A stretch of DNA of 14,188 nt from CAIPFQ01 sp035480615 (GTDB lineage: Bacteria; Chlamydiota; Chlamydiia; Chlamydiales; SM23-39). The stretch's first letter is position 1, and each line of letters starts with the position of its first letter. Shown piece after piece: positions 1 to 6,900 of the stretch. The DNA lies in the NCBI GenBank assembly GCA_035480615.1, contig DATIHO010000112.1, positions 1-14,188 on the forward strand, in the 5' to 3' direction. The notes under the pieces were generated by a model. The model was not told the origin of the DNA and ran no database searches. It saw nothing but the letters and a program-made list of their open reading frames with translations. Made by a program: the position numbers and the translations under genes.

Positions 1-5
1 TCAAC

Positions 6-172
6 TATACCCAAAGTGATTCAAAAGTTGGCCTTTGGGCGGGATTGAAAGCTGCCGAAAATCGATTCTTGAAAAGGGGGCTAGTATTGAAGAATACAAC
101 CCCCTTTTCAAGAATCGATTTTCGGCGTTTTGAACCCGCCCAAAGGCCAACTTTTGCATCACTTCGGGTATA
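6..172. repeat. Full-length 167-bp palindromic (MITE-like) element, copy 1
   Basis: The whole stretch is a near-perfect palindrome. The outer tips read tataccc (6-12) and gggtata (166-172). The outer arms (6-43 against the far end) differ at only two positions, then a few mismatches occur. The inner arms 54-80 and 100-126 are a perfect 27-bp inverted repeat starting gccgaaaatcgatt. The apex contains a smaller stem, gtatt (84-88) with aatac (93-97). No reading frame in it looks like a protein. Related arms recur at 2095-2185, 11290-11360 and 13625-13679, so it is a dispersed family. It could be a non-autonomous mobile element or a transcript-end hairpin; no U-tract typical of an intrinsic terminator follows it. 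Confidence 0.85.
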
Positions 173-2051
173 AAAGAGGCTGCAGGGCGCCAGGGAATGA
201 TTTTTCCAAAATTTCTTCAAATGGCAGGTTCTCTCCGTCTTCTAACGTTTTCAGCTCGATGACTTCTAAAAGCGTTTCATTGTAAATATTATCCGAATTG
301 AGAAAGCGGACCTGGATTTTTTCTTCCCCTTTTTCTATTGAAAATTCCACAGGCGTTTGAGAGGCATTTTGGAGCACTGCAATCCGATACGGCCATCTCT
401 CATTTGCAAAAAGCGAACAGCCATCGAAAAGATCAGGATAATCAGATACATCCGTGATGTAATGGAGAAAAGAGGGGAATAGATCGATGTGAGTCACATC
501 GCTTGAAATCGTTGTTTTACTTGGAAACTTACAAAAAATTGGCACTTCAGTTTGATAGCGGTTGAGATGCGTTCCATGAAAAAAAGCCCCTTCTTCGTAA
601 AACTCCTCTCCATGATCTCCAGTAATGGCAATAACGGCCGATTCATAAAGATTTTGATCTTTTAAAAATTGGAAAAAACGTCCCATTAAAGAATCGATGA
701 AATAGATCGAATTGCGATAACGGTTTTTTACAGGCTCAATTTCTTTTTGAGTAAGAGTCAGATAATCGATTTGTTTGGCGATTGGCTCAAATTTTAAGGG
801 AAAATCTTTTGGAAAACTATATTCGGAATGGGTCGAATCTAGGAAAAAAATATAAAGATTGCCCTCTTGCCCTCGCTCTTTCGCATCCTGTTCAAAGGAT
901 TGGATGCAATGGGAATCTCGATCGCAAGGTTCCAGGTCGCGGTTCACAAAATGATCCACAATCTGGTCGGCCAGTTTTAGATTTTCTCCAAAAATAGTCC
1001 GGTCCATGTTGAAATAACGAAGATCTGCCGATGTATATACCCAGATCTTGTAGCCTAATTGCTTCATGAGTTGCAGTGGAATGCTCCCTTCTTTCCAGGA
1101 ATCGCGCATGGCAGCCCAATTGTAAGGAAAATCGGAATGAAAAATCGCAAACCAGGATAAAGGTGTCCAATTGGCATTTGCGTAAGAATGGGAAAAATCA
1201 AAATTTTCCTGTGCAAATGAGATCAGATGCGGAGCCGTATTTGCATTCACAAAATCACGGCGAAGGGTTTCGATGACAAAAAGATAGATGTTCGGTCGGT
1301 GAAGCGCTGTGAGTGCCGGAATCTTTTTTTTTGTCTCATTTTCATTCCGAGGCATTGCAATAGGACGAGGAAGGCGGATGCATTGGGGAGGCGGTCTTAA
1401 AAATGTAGCGCCAAGAGGAAAATTTTTATGATGTTTATTGTAAATCCATTTATCGAGATAAGGATGGGCGAGGAGTTCTAAAAAAAAAAGGGATCCGCCT
1501 GTCAAAATGAAAGCCATGGCAATTTGATTGAGGGAAAGGTTCCAGGGATTGAGCTGGGCAATCCTATTTGTCCACCAGTAAAGCAAAACGCCAATAAAAG
1601 GGATGACTAAAGGAACGCAAAGGACGATCGCGACCATTCCCAGATTCATATTGAGAGCTAAAAAAGCGGTTGTAAGATGGTCGAATCCATGACCGAAGAG
1701 GAATTTAAAAAGATAAGAAATAGAAGCGTCCATGAGGCGGAGCATCGTAAAATCGGTAAAATGGACGAGAAGCAAAACAAAGGAAAAACCAATAAAAGAG
1801 AAAAAAGCCCAAGAAGGGGCCCACCGTTTTAAAACATAAGCGATCAAAATAAAGCCTGCCACTTCCAGGAACGCCTGGAAAATCGCATACAGAAGAAAAA
1901 AAAGGCGGATTCCTAAAAGAGGATGCTCTAAAAAAAGAAAATGGGAAAGACTAAATGTGGTAAGAGTGACAAAAAAAATACTAAAATAAAGATAATTAAT
2001 CTCATGTTTCTCGATGCACCATTGGCGTAATTTTTTAATGAGCGATCTCAC
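159..2051 (-). CDS. Membrane-anchored alkaline-phosphatase-superfamily protein (sulfatase/LtaS/YejM-like), paralogue 1
   Basis: 630 aa. About five hydrophobic helices lie at residues 18-40, 47-75, 80-103, 127-160 and 174-196, followed by a large C-terminal domain (about 252-550) expected outside the inner membrane. This layout matches YejM/PbgA and LTA-synthase-like proteins. By analogy with LtaS, metal/nucleophile positions are E261 (VIETLRRD), T296 (NANWTPLSW), D405/H408 (FLDSTH), D479-H480 (GDHGEE) and nearby H492/H495 (FHGTH). The KNRYRNSIYFIDSL stretch (442-455) is also typical. Substrate is unknown; phospholipid head-group, LPS or sulfate-ester chemistry are all possible. The start is GTG: the ATG just before it is out of frame and the frame is closed by a stop a few codons upstream; no clear Shine-Dalgarno is seen. 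The last residues and stop codon are supplied by the palindromic repeat. A paralogue lies at 6901-8805. Confidence 0.85.
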   Translation of the reverse strand: MRSLIKKLRQWCIEKHEINYLYFSIFFVTLTTFSLSHFLFLEHPLLGIRLFFLLYAIFQAFLEVAGFILIAYVLKRWAPSWAFFSFIGFSFVLLLVHFTDFTMLRLMDASISYLFKFLFGHGFDHLTTAFLALNMNLGMVAIVLCVPLVIPFIGVLLYWWTNRIAQLNPWNLSLNQIAMAFILTGGSLFFLELLAHPYLDKWIYNKHHKNFPLGATFLRPPPQCIRLPRPIAMPRNENETKKKIPALTALHRPNIYLFVIETLRRDFVNANTAPHLISFAQENFDFSHSYANANWTPLSWFAIFHSDFPYNWAAMRDSWKEGSIPLQLMKQLGYKIWVYTSADLRYFNMDRTIFGENLKLADQIVDHFVNRDLEPCDRDSHCIQSFEQDAKERGQEGNLYIFFLDSTHSEYSFPKDFPLKFEPIAKQIDYLTLTQKEIEPVKNRYRNSIYFIDSLMGRFFQFLKDQNLYESAVIAITGDHGEEFYEEGAFFHGTHLNRYQTEVPIFCKFPSKTTISSDVTHIDLFPSFLHYITDVSDYPDLFDGCSLFANERWPYRIAVLQNASQTPVEFSIEKGEEKIQVRFLNSDNIYNETLLEVIELKTLEDGENLPFEEILEKSFPGALQPLLYPK

Positions 2052-2094
2052 ATAAATAATTTATCGAACGTCAGCAAACATTGGCAACAAAATT

Positions 2095-2185
2095 TTCTTG
2101 AATCATTTTGGGTATACCTAATTTTAGGGTTCAGATAAACTGAAGCTTTATGCCCAAAATGATTCAAGAATCGGCCTTTGGGCGT
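2095..2185. repeat. Palindromic element, copy 2: two partial arms tip to tip
   Basis: A perfect 18-bp inverted repeat, 2095-2112 and 2153-2170 (cccaaaatgattcaagaa on the right), flanks a spacer of 40 bases. Both sides match the outer tip of the element at 6-172, and the right arm continues to about 2185 with ggcctttgggcg. Here the outer tips point toward each other, unlike copy 1 where they point outward. The repeat fills the spacer between two divergent genes, so it lies where their promoters would be expected. Confidence 0.75.
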
Positions 2186-2197
2186 ATTCAGGTTATT

Positions 2198-3583
2198 ATG
2201 AAACCCCGACTGCTTCTTGCAATTTTAGCTCTTGTGTCAGTGACTGCTTCCTTGCCCGCGGAGGAGAAGGTAGAAGATGTGGTGATTGTTGGGGGGGGAA
2301 TGGGTTCTTTGACCGCCGCCCTGTATTTAGCGCGAGCCGGGCTTCATCCTCTCGTGATCGAAGGGAGGATGGCGGGCGGGCTTTTGACACAGTCGCATAG
2401 CGTTCAAAATTGGCCTGGCGAATTAGAGATTGAAGGATGCGCATTGACAGAAAAAGTGCGTAAGCAGGCAGAGGCCAACGGGGCCCGAATCCTGGAATCG
2501 GAACTGGTTCATGTGAATTTTTTAAATCGCCCTTTTGTTTTGACGATTCATTCTTTAGCGTCTCCGGACAAGATCCAAAAAATCAAGACGCTTTCTTGCA
2601 TTATTGGCATGGGGACGATGCCCAATTTTTTGCATATTCCGGGAGAAGAGCTCTACTGGGGAAATGGGGTGACTAATTGCGCGATTTGCGACGGTTCTCT
2701 GTATCGGGGAAAAAAAGTGGGCGTTGTGGGAGGTGGAGATGCTGCTATTTTGGAGGCGCTTTATCTTTCAAACATTGTCAAGGAAGTTCATATATTCGTT
2801 AGGAAAAATCAGCTTCGGGCAAATGAAGGGAGAAGAATCAAAACCCTTTTAAGTCGCCCGAATGTCGCAATTCATTACGATACAGAGGTTGTCGAGATAA
2901 AAGGAGACGAGAAAAAGGTCACGGGAGTGGTGTTGAAAAACAAGGCCAAATCTTTTGATTTTTCTTTAGACGGATTATTTCTTGCGATCGGTTCCCGTCC
3001 AAATTCAGAACTTTTTAAAAATAGCAGCCTCGAGTTAGATGAAAAAGGGTATATCGTTTTGAAAAAAGGACAAGAAACTTCCCTACCCGGCATTTATGCT
3101 ATCGGGGATATTGTCGACCCTGTTTATAAACAAGCGATTTCCGCAGCGGGAGATGGAGCTAAAGCGGCATTGCAATCGCAACAGTTTTTAATGGATCAAG
3201 ATTCTCATTTGGCGTCTTTAAAAAAGGACGAGAAAAAATCTCCCAATTTTGAAGTCATAGAAATTGTATCGTCTGAACAATTAAAAAAATTTTTACAAGA
3301 TGCCACGACTCCTATCATCATCGATTTTTATGCGAATTGGTGCCATTCTTGCAAACGGATCTCCTCTTTAATCGAATCGAGTGCGCAAAAACTCACAGGC
3401 AAAGTGCAATTTTTTAAAGTCAATGTAGATAAACTTTGGGATTTGAGCCAATCCTACGAGATTCGTTCAATGCCTACGGTGATTCTTCTGGATCCATCGG
3501 GAAAAGTGATTGAGCGGAAGGTCGGAGTGGATCAGATTGGACATCTTCTTGAACAGCTTCATGCAAAAACACCCGATCCTTAA
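2198..3583 (+). CDS. trxB: Exported thioredoxin reductase-thioredoxin fusion protein
   Basis: 461 aa from the ATG at 2198. Residues 1-21 look like a Sec signal peptide (MKPRLLLAILALVSVTASLPA). Next is a thioredoxin-reductase-type flavoprotein: FAD-binding GGGMGS (32-37), NAD(P)H-binding GGGDAA (178-183), redox pair C161-A-I-C164, and the C-terminal FAD motif around GDIVDP (303-308). A linker (about 335-352) leads to a thioredoxin domain (about 353-455) with WCHSC (C382, C385) and the cis-proline P426. The fusion would pass NAD(P)H electrons to protein disulfides; a natural TrxR-Trx fusion is known in Mycobacterium leprae. An upstream in-frame ATG at 2150 is rejected because its 16 extra codons are a repeat arm and would bury the signal peptide. 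The exported location is odd because NAD(P)H is cytoplasmic. First gene of a probable operon with 3602 and 4233. Confidence 0.88.
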   Translation: MKPRLLLAILALVSVTASLPAEEKVEDVVIVGGGMGSLTAALYLARAGLHPLVIEGRMAGGLLTQSHSVQNWPGELEIEGCALTEKVRKQAEANGARILESELVHVNFLNRPFVLTIHSLASPDKIQKIKTLSCIIGMGTMPNFLHIPGEELYWGNGVTNCAICDGSLYRGKKVGVVGGGDAAILEALYLSNIVKEVHIFVRKNQLRANEGRRIKTLLSRPNVAIHYDTEVVEIKGDEKKVTGVVLKNKAKSFDFSLDGLFLAIGSRPNSELFKNSSLELDEKGYIVLKKGQETSLPGIYAIGDIVDPVYKQAISAAGDGAKAALQSQQFLMDQDSHLASLKKDEKKSPNFEVIEIVSSEQLKKFLQDATTPIIIDFYANWCHSCKRISSLIESSAQKLTGKVQFFKVNVDKLWDLSQSYEIRSMPTVILLDPSGKVIERKVGVDQIGHLLEQLHAKTPDP

Positions 3584-3601
3584 GTTATACGGTATGGTCT
3601 T

Positions 3602-4240
3602 GTGAAACGGTTGCTGCACGTGATCGCGACTCCGCGAGAGGAGGAATCGAGAACTTTGCAAATTAGCAATACGTTTCTCAATGCCTTTCAAGAAAGACAT
3701 CGCGATTGGATCATTGACGAATTGAATCTTTCAAAAGCAGAGCTTCCTTCCCTGACATTGAAACAGGTCAGTGGAAAATACATCCTCCTTGGAGGAAAAG
3801 ATCTTTTTGGCCGATTCAAAGAAGCCTGGATAGAAATCGAGCAGCATATTCAACGTTTTAAAACAGCGGATCTTTATCTTATTTCAACTCCGATGTGGAA
3901 TTTCCATATTCCTTATACCTTGAAGCATTATATTGATCTCATCGTGCAGCCCAAATATCTATTCCGTTACCGAAAAGATGGTAGCGTGGAAGGTTTGGTT
4001 AAAAATAAAAAAATGGTCGTCATTACTTCGCGAGGGGGAGATTATACTCAAAATCAGTCGATGGATTTCCAAGAGCCGTATTTGAGGGCGATCTTTCGTT
4101 TTATAGGAATCACCGATATGGAATTTATCAAGGCGGAGCCTATGGATATGGGAATTGAAATGGAAAAACAAAAAATCTTGGATGCAAAAAAAGCGGCGGC
4201 CCGGCTTGGCAGTACAATAGAGCAGGGAATCGATGCCTAG
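3602..4240 (+). CDS. azoR: FMN-dependent NAD(P)H azoreductase / quinone reductase (flavodoxin-like fold)
   Basis: 212 aa, close to the usual AzoR length. The family motifs are present: STPMWNFHIPYTLKHYIDLI (95-114), corresponding to the FMN-binding PMYNFxIPxxLKxYxD loop, and TSRGGDY (142-148), the second FMN loop. These enzymes use FMN and NAD(P)H to reduce quinones or azo compounds by two electrons, probably as detoxification in the cytoplasm. The start is GTG, 18 bases after the reductase-fusion stop codon; no ATG is available nearby in this frame. The stop overlaps the start of the GH15 gene by 8 bases, which suggests translational coupling. No signal peptide is visible. The true electron acceptor is unknown; the symbol reflects family membership only. 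Confidence 0.85.
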   Translation: MKRLLHVIATPREEESRTLQISNTFLNAFQERHRDWIIDELNLSKAELPSLTLKQVSGKYILLGGKDLFGRFKEAWIEIEQHIQRFKTADLYLISTPMWNFHIPYTLKHYIDLIVQPKYLFRYRKDGSVEGLVKNKKMVVITSRGGDYTQNQSMDFQEPYLRAIFRFIGITDMEFIKAEPMDMGIEMEKQKILDAKKAAARLGSTIEQGIDA

Positions 4241-6146
4241 GGATATACCGCTTGGAAACGGCAACGTTTTAATTGCTTTTGATTTAAGGTTTTGTCTAAG
4301 GGAATTTCACTTTCCTTATGTTGGGCAAGAAAATCATGCAGGAGAAAATTTTCGTTTAGGAATTTGGATTGATGATCGATTCTCCTGGATCGATGAGAAC
4401 TGGCAAATCGAGATGGATTACAAGGAAGATTCCCTGGTTTCAAACGTGCTGCTTAAGAATGATGAACTGGGAATAGGGATCCTATCGAACGATCTTGTCG
4501 ATTTTGAAGAAAATCTTTATTTAAAACGGATGGTTATTGAAAATTTCCGTAACGAAACGCGAGAGCTGAAAGTTTTCCTCACTCACGACTTTCATATCTA
4601 TGGCAATGAGATTGGCGACACCGCCGCTTTCAAGCCGGAAAACAATAGCCTGTTACATTATAAGGGGGAAAGATATTTTTTAATCAATTGTTTTGCCAAT
4701 CATAAATTTGGGATCGACTTATTTTCTATAGGCAATGCAGGGACCTGGAAAGATGCAGAAAATGGCATTTTAAACGCTCATCCAATTGCGCAAGGATCTG
4801 TCGATTCTGTCATTGGAATTCCTTTGACTCTTTTGCCTTATGGGAAAGAATCTTTTTACTATTGGATTGCAGTGGGGAAAAATTGGGAAGAGGTAGAATC
4901 CTTAAACAAGCGAATTGAAAAAAAATCGCCTAATGAAATATTTCGAAGAACGTTTGATTATTGGAAGCTTTGGGTCAATAAAGAGCAGGTAAATTTTCAT
5001 GGGTTATCTGAAAAAATCATCCGTCTTTATCGAAGATCCTTATTGATTTGCCGCACGCAAATGAATCAATGCGGAAGTATCATAGCAGCAAATGATTCCG
5101 ATTCGATCCATTTCAATCGAGATACCTATAGCTATGTCTGGCCGCGAGATGGAGCACTTATTGCCAACGCTCTTGACGCAGCGGGATATGATTGCTCAAA
5201 CTTCTATCGATTTTGTGCAAAAATTGTTGAGAAAGAGGGTTATTTTCTTCATAAATATTCTCCTTCCGGTTTTTTGGGAAGCTCCTGGCATCCCTGGCTG
5301 CACGATAAAAAAGCGCAGCTTCCCATCCAGGAAGACGGGACGGCCCTTGTTGTCTGGGCTCTTTGGAATCATTACCAAAAGTTTAAAGATGTCGATCTCA
5401 TCCGTACCTTATACACTTCCCTGATCAAAAAATGCGCTGATTTCATGATGAACTACCGCGATGTAAAAACGGGGCTGCCTCTACCCAGTTTTGATCTTTG
5501 GGAAGAGCGGCAAGGAGTTTTTACCTTTACCGCATCTGCTGTTTTTGCAGGGTTGATGGCAGCTTCTCATTTTGCAAATGCGTTTGGAGAAGTAAGTCTT
5601 GCACAAGAGTACGAGGAGGGAGCGCAAAAAGTACGAAATGCAATGGATGAGTATCTCTATTTGCCAAAGGAAAAACGATTTGCGAGGATGGTCCATTTTT
5701 CAGGAGATGATATTGAAATGGATCCGACAATTGACGCGAGTCTTTGCGCAATTTTTGCATTCGATGTGTATAAAATTGATGATGCCAAGGTGAAAGATAC
5801 AATGAGCCAAGTTTTTGAAACGCTCAGTGTTGCGGGGGGGATTATACGCTATGAAAATGATCTTTATTATAAAAGAGAAAATGCTTCAAGCAATCCCTGG
5901 TTTGTGACTACTTTGTGGAAGGCTCAGTACGAGATTCGGCGTGGCAATATACAAAACGCTATTGAGATTTTGGAATGGATTGCAGAGAGGGCGTTAAAAA
6001 GTGGTTGTTTGGCAGAGCAAATCGATCCCGATACTTTAGAACCTATATCCGTTTGTCCCTTGACTTGGAGTCATGGGACATTCATTGATACGGTAGGGCA
6101 ACTCCTTCATGAAACAGAGCAAAATCATTTAGATGAACTCTTCTGA
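4233..6146 (+). CDS. Glycoside hydrolase family 15 (glucoamylase-like)
   Basis: 637 aa. The N-terminus (PRDIPLGNGNVLIAFD, then FPYVGQENHAGENFR) is the typical opening of the prokaryotic GH15 group with an N-terminal beta-sandwich (about 1-235). The catalytic alpha/alpha-barrel follows, with YVWPRDGA (301-308), QEDGTALVVWALW (366-378), FDLWEER (420-426, holding the likely acid E424/E425), and AEQ (594-596, E595 the likely base) before LTWSHGTFID. Glucoamylases release glucose from alpha-1,4/1,6-glucan ends; some GH15 enzymes act on trehalose or other glucosides, so the substrate is not fixed. No signal peptide is seen, so it acts in the cytoplasm unless exported another way, for example by type III secretion. 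The ATG overlaps the upstream gene by 8 bases with agggaa just before it. The 3' end overlaps the convergent gene by 22 bases. Confidence 0.92.
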   Translation: MPRDIPLGNGNVLIAFDLRFCLREFHFPYVGQENHAGENFRLGIWIDDRFSWIDENWQIEMDYKEDSLVSNVLLKNDELGIGILSNDLVDFEENLYLKRMVIENFRNETRELKVFLTHDFHIYGNEIGDTAAFKPENNSLLHYKGERYFLINCFANHKFGIDLFSIGNAGTWKDAENGILNAHPIAQGSVDSVIGIPLTLLPYGKESFYYWIAVGKNWEEVESLNKRIEKKSPNEIFRRTFDYWKLWVNKEQVNFHGLSEKIIRLYRRSLLICRTQMNQCGSIIAANDSDSIHFNRDTYSYVWPRDGALIANALDAAGYDCSNFYRFCAKIVEKEGYFLHKYSPSGFLGSSWHPWLHDKKAQLPIQEDGTALVVWALWNHYQKFKDVDLIRTLYTSLIKKCADFMMNYRDVKTGLPLPSFDLWEERQGVFTFTASAVFAGLMAASHFANAFGEVSLAQEYEEGAQKVRNAMDEYLYLPKEKRFARMVHFSGDDIEMDPTIDASLCAIFAFDVYKIDDAKVKDTMSQVFETLSVAGGIIRYENDLYYKRENASSNPWFVTTLWKAQYEIRRGNIQNAIEILEWIAERALKSGCLAEQIDPDTLEPISVCPLTWSHGTFIDTVGQLLHETEQNHLDELF

Positions 6147-6745
6147 CACCACTCGCAAACCGGGATGGTATTACCAAACTGATCGTAGACAGGACGGCCG
6201 TGCTGACCTTTGAGCACATACCACTTTGTGAGGCGTTTCGTTTCACCACAAGGACCACCGCAGGTTTTCTCCACAGCTCGTGCATATTTCGTATGGCAGG
6301 GCCTGCAGACAAGAGGATCACCAGGGTAATCGGGGTGGCCTGTCAGCTTGCGTCTCTGCTTCCCATCATCCTTGTTACAACAAGGGCACATTCGTGCGAC
6401 CGTAGCAGCGGTAGGAAGAATAGCTTCGACGCTCCCCCGTCCCCACGTGAAATAATCCTCTTCGGTAGCTGGGTTAGCTGCGAAAGTTCTTTGGATCTCC
6501 GGCATTTCGAAAGTAGGGAAGGATGGTATAGGTACGATACTCTCCGGATTAAATTCAAAAGTATCGGCAGTGGCGGGGGCTGCTTGCGTCTCGGGATCAG
6601 CGAGGATCAAAGGAATAGCTTCGACGCCCCCTCCTTGCTTGAAATCCTCTTCGGTAGCTGGGTAAGCTGCGACAACTTCTTGATTATCAGGCAGTTGGGT
6701 ATAGATAAATAGATTTGTGTAAAATATATTATTATTTACAGACAT
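6125..6745 (-). CDS. Cysteine-rich protein of unknown function with internal duplication and paired CxxC motifs
   Basis: 206 aa; family not recognised. The N-terminal half is acidic and proline/alanine rich and contains a duplicated block: PATEEDFKQGGGVEAIP (29-45) and PATEEDYFTWGRGSVEAILP (92-111). The C-terminal half has nine cysteines in pairs, C120-PC-C123, C147-RP-C150, C162-GGP-C166 and C197-EW-C200, which could form two zinc knuckles or treble-clef-like sites. There is no signal peptide or membrane helix. The start is supported by aaagg seven bases upstream (6753-6757 on this strand) and by a very AT-rich leader. Its tail overlaps the GH15 gene. The modular layout, disordered repeats plus a zinc-binding end, resembles secreted effectors of intracellular bacteria, but that is inference only. 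The overlapping forward frame at 6200-6712 lacks such features. Confidence 0.7.
   Translation of the reverse strand: MSVNNNIFYTNLFIYTQLPDNQEVVAAYPATEEDFKQGGGVEAIPLILADPETQAAPATADTFEFNPESIVPIPSFPTFEMPEIQRTFAANPATEEDYFTWGRGSVEAILPTAATVARMCPCCNKDDGKQRRKLTGHPDYPGDPLVCRPCHTKYARAVEKTCGGPCGETKRLTKWYVLKGQHGRPVYDQFGNTIPVCEWCQKSSSK
6418..6672 (-). repeat. Two direct repeats inside the cysteine-rich gene
   Basis: The blocks 6418-6483 and 6613-6672 share gaatagcttcgacgc and then atcctcttcggtagctgggt, followed by agctgcga after one variable base. They encode the two PATEED...VEAI blocks of the protein. The high DNA identity, with differences mainly in the middle where length also varies, suggests a fairly recent in-frame duplication. 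Confidence 0.8.
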
Positions 6746-6900
6746 GTTAACACCTTTGTTTTATATAAAATATATTTTAACATAAAAATATAATAATATA
6801 AAACAAAAAAAAACTGGGATAACAGAATTTTTCTGGACCTGCTGAGAAACAGTCTATTAAGAGTTTGATTATCAAGGCTATTTAGATTTTTTTGAGGGAT
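6746..6900. promoter_or_regulatory. AT-rich leader of the cysteine-rich gene and tail of the second sulfatase-like gene
   Basis: Reading on the minus strand, 6753-6757 is an aaagg ribosome-binding site for the gene starting at 6745. The run 6758-6815 is almost pure A/T with several possible -10 boxes, too many to choose one. The part at 6835-6900 contains ctgagaaacagtcta, which resembles ctgagagactgtcta near 10778, but no coding sequence. Only short weak stems are seen, so no firm terminator is called for the gene ending at 6901. Confidence 0.45.

Noticed and set aside
5..220. 71-aa reverse frame at the window start
   Set aside because: It is made almost entirely of the palindromic repeat and overlaps the real sulfatase-like gene in another frame.
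2150..2197. Upstream in-frame ATG for the reductase fusion
   Set aside because: The 16 extra codons come from a repeat arm and would place a signal peptide inside the protein; the ATG at 2198 gives a clean export signal.
6200..6712. 170-aa forward frame opposite the cysteine-rich gene
   Set aside because: No recognisable motifs or ribosome-binding site; the reverse gene has paired cysteines, a protein-level duplication and an upstream aaagg.
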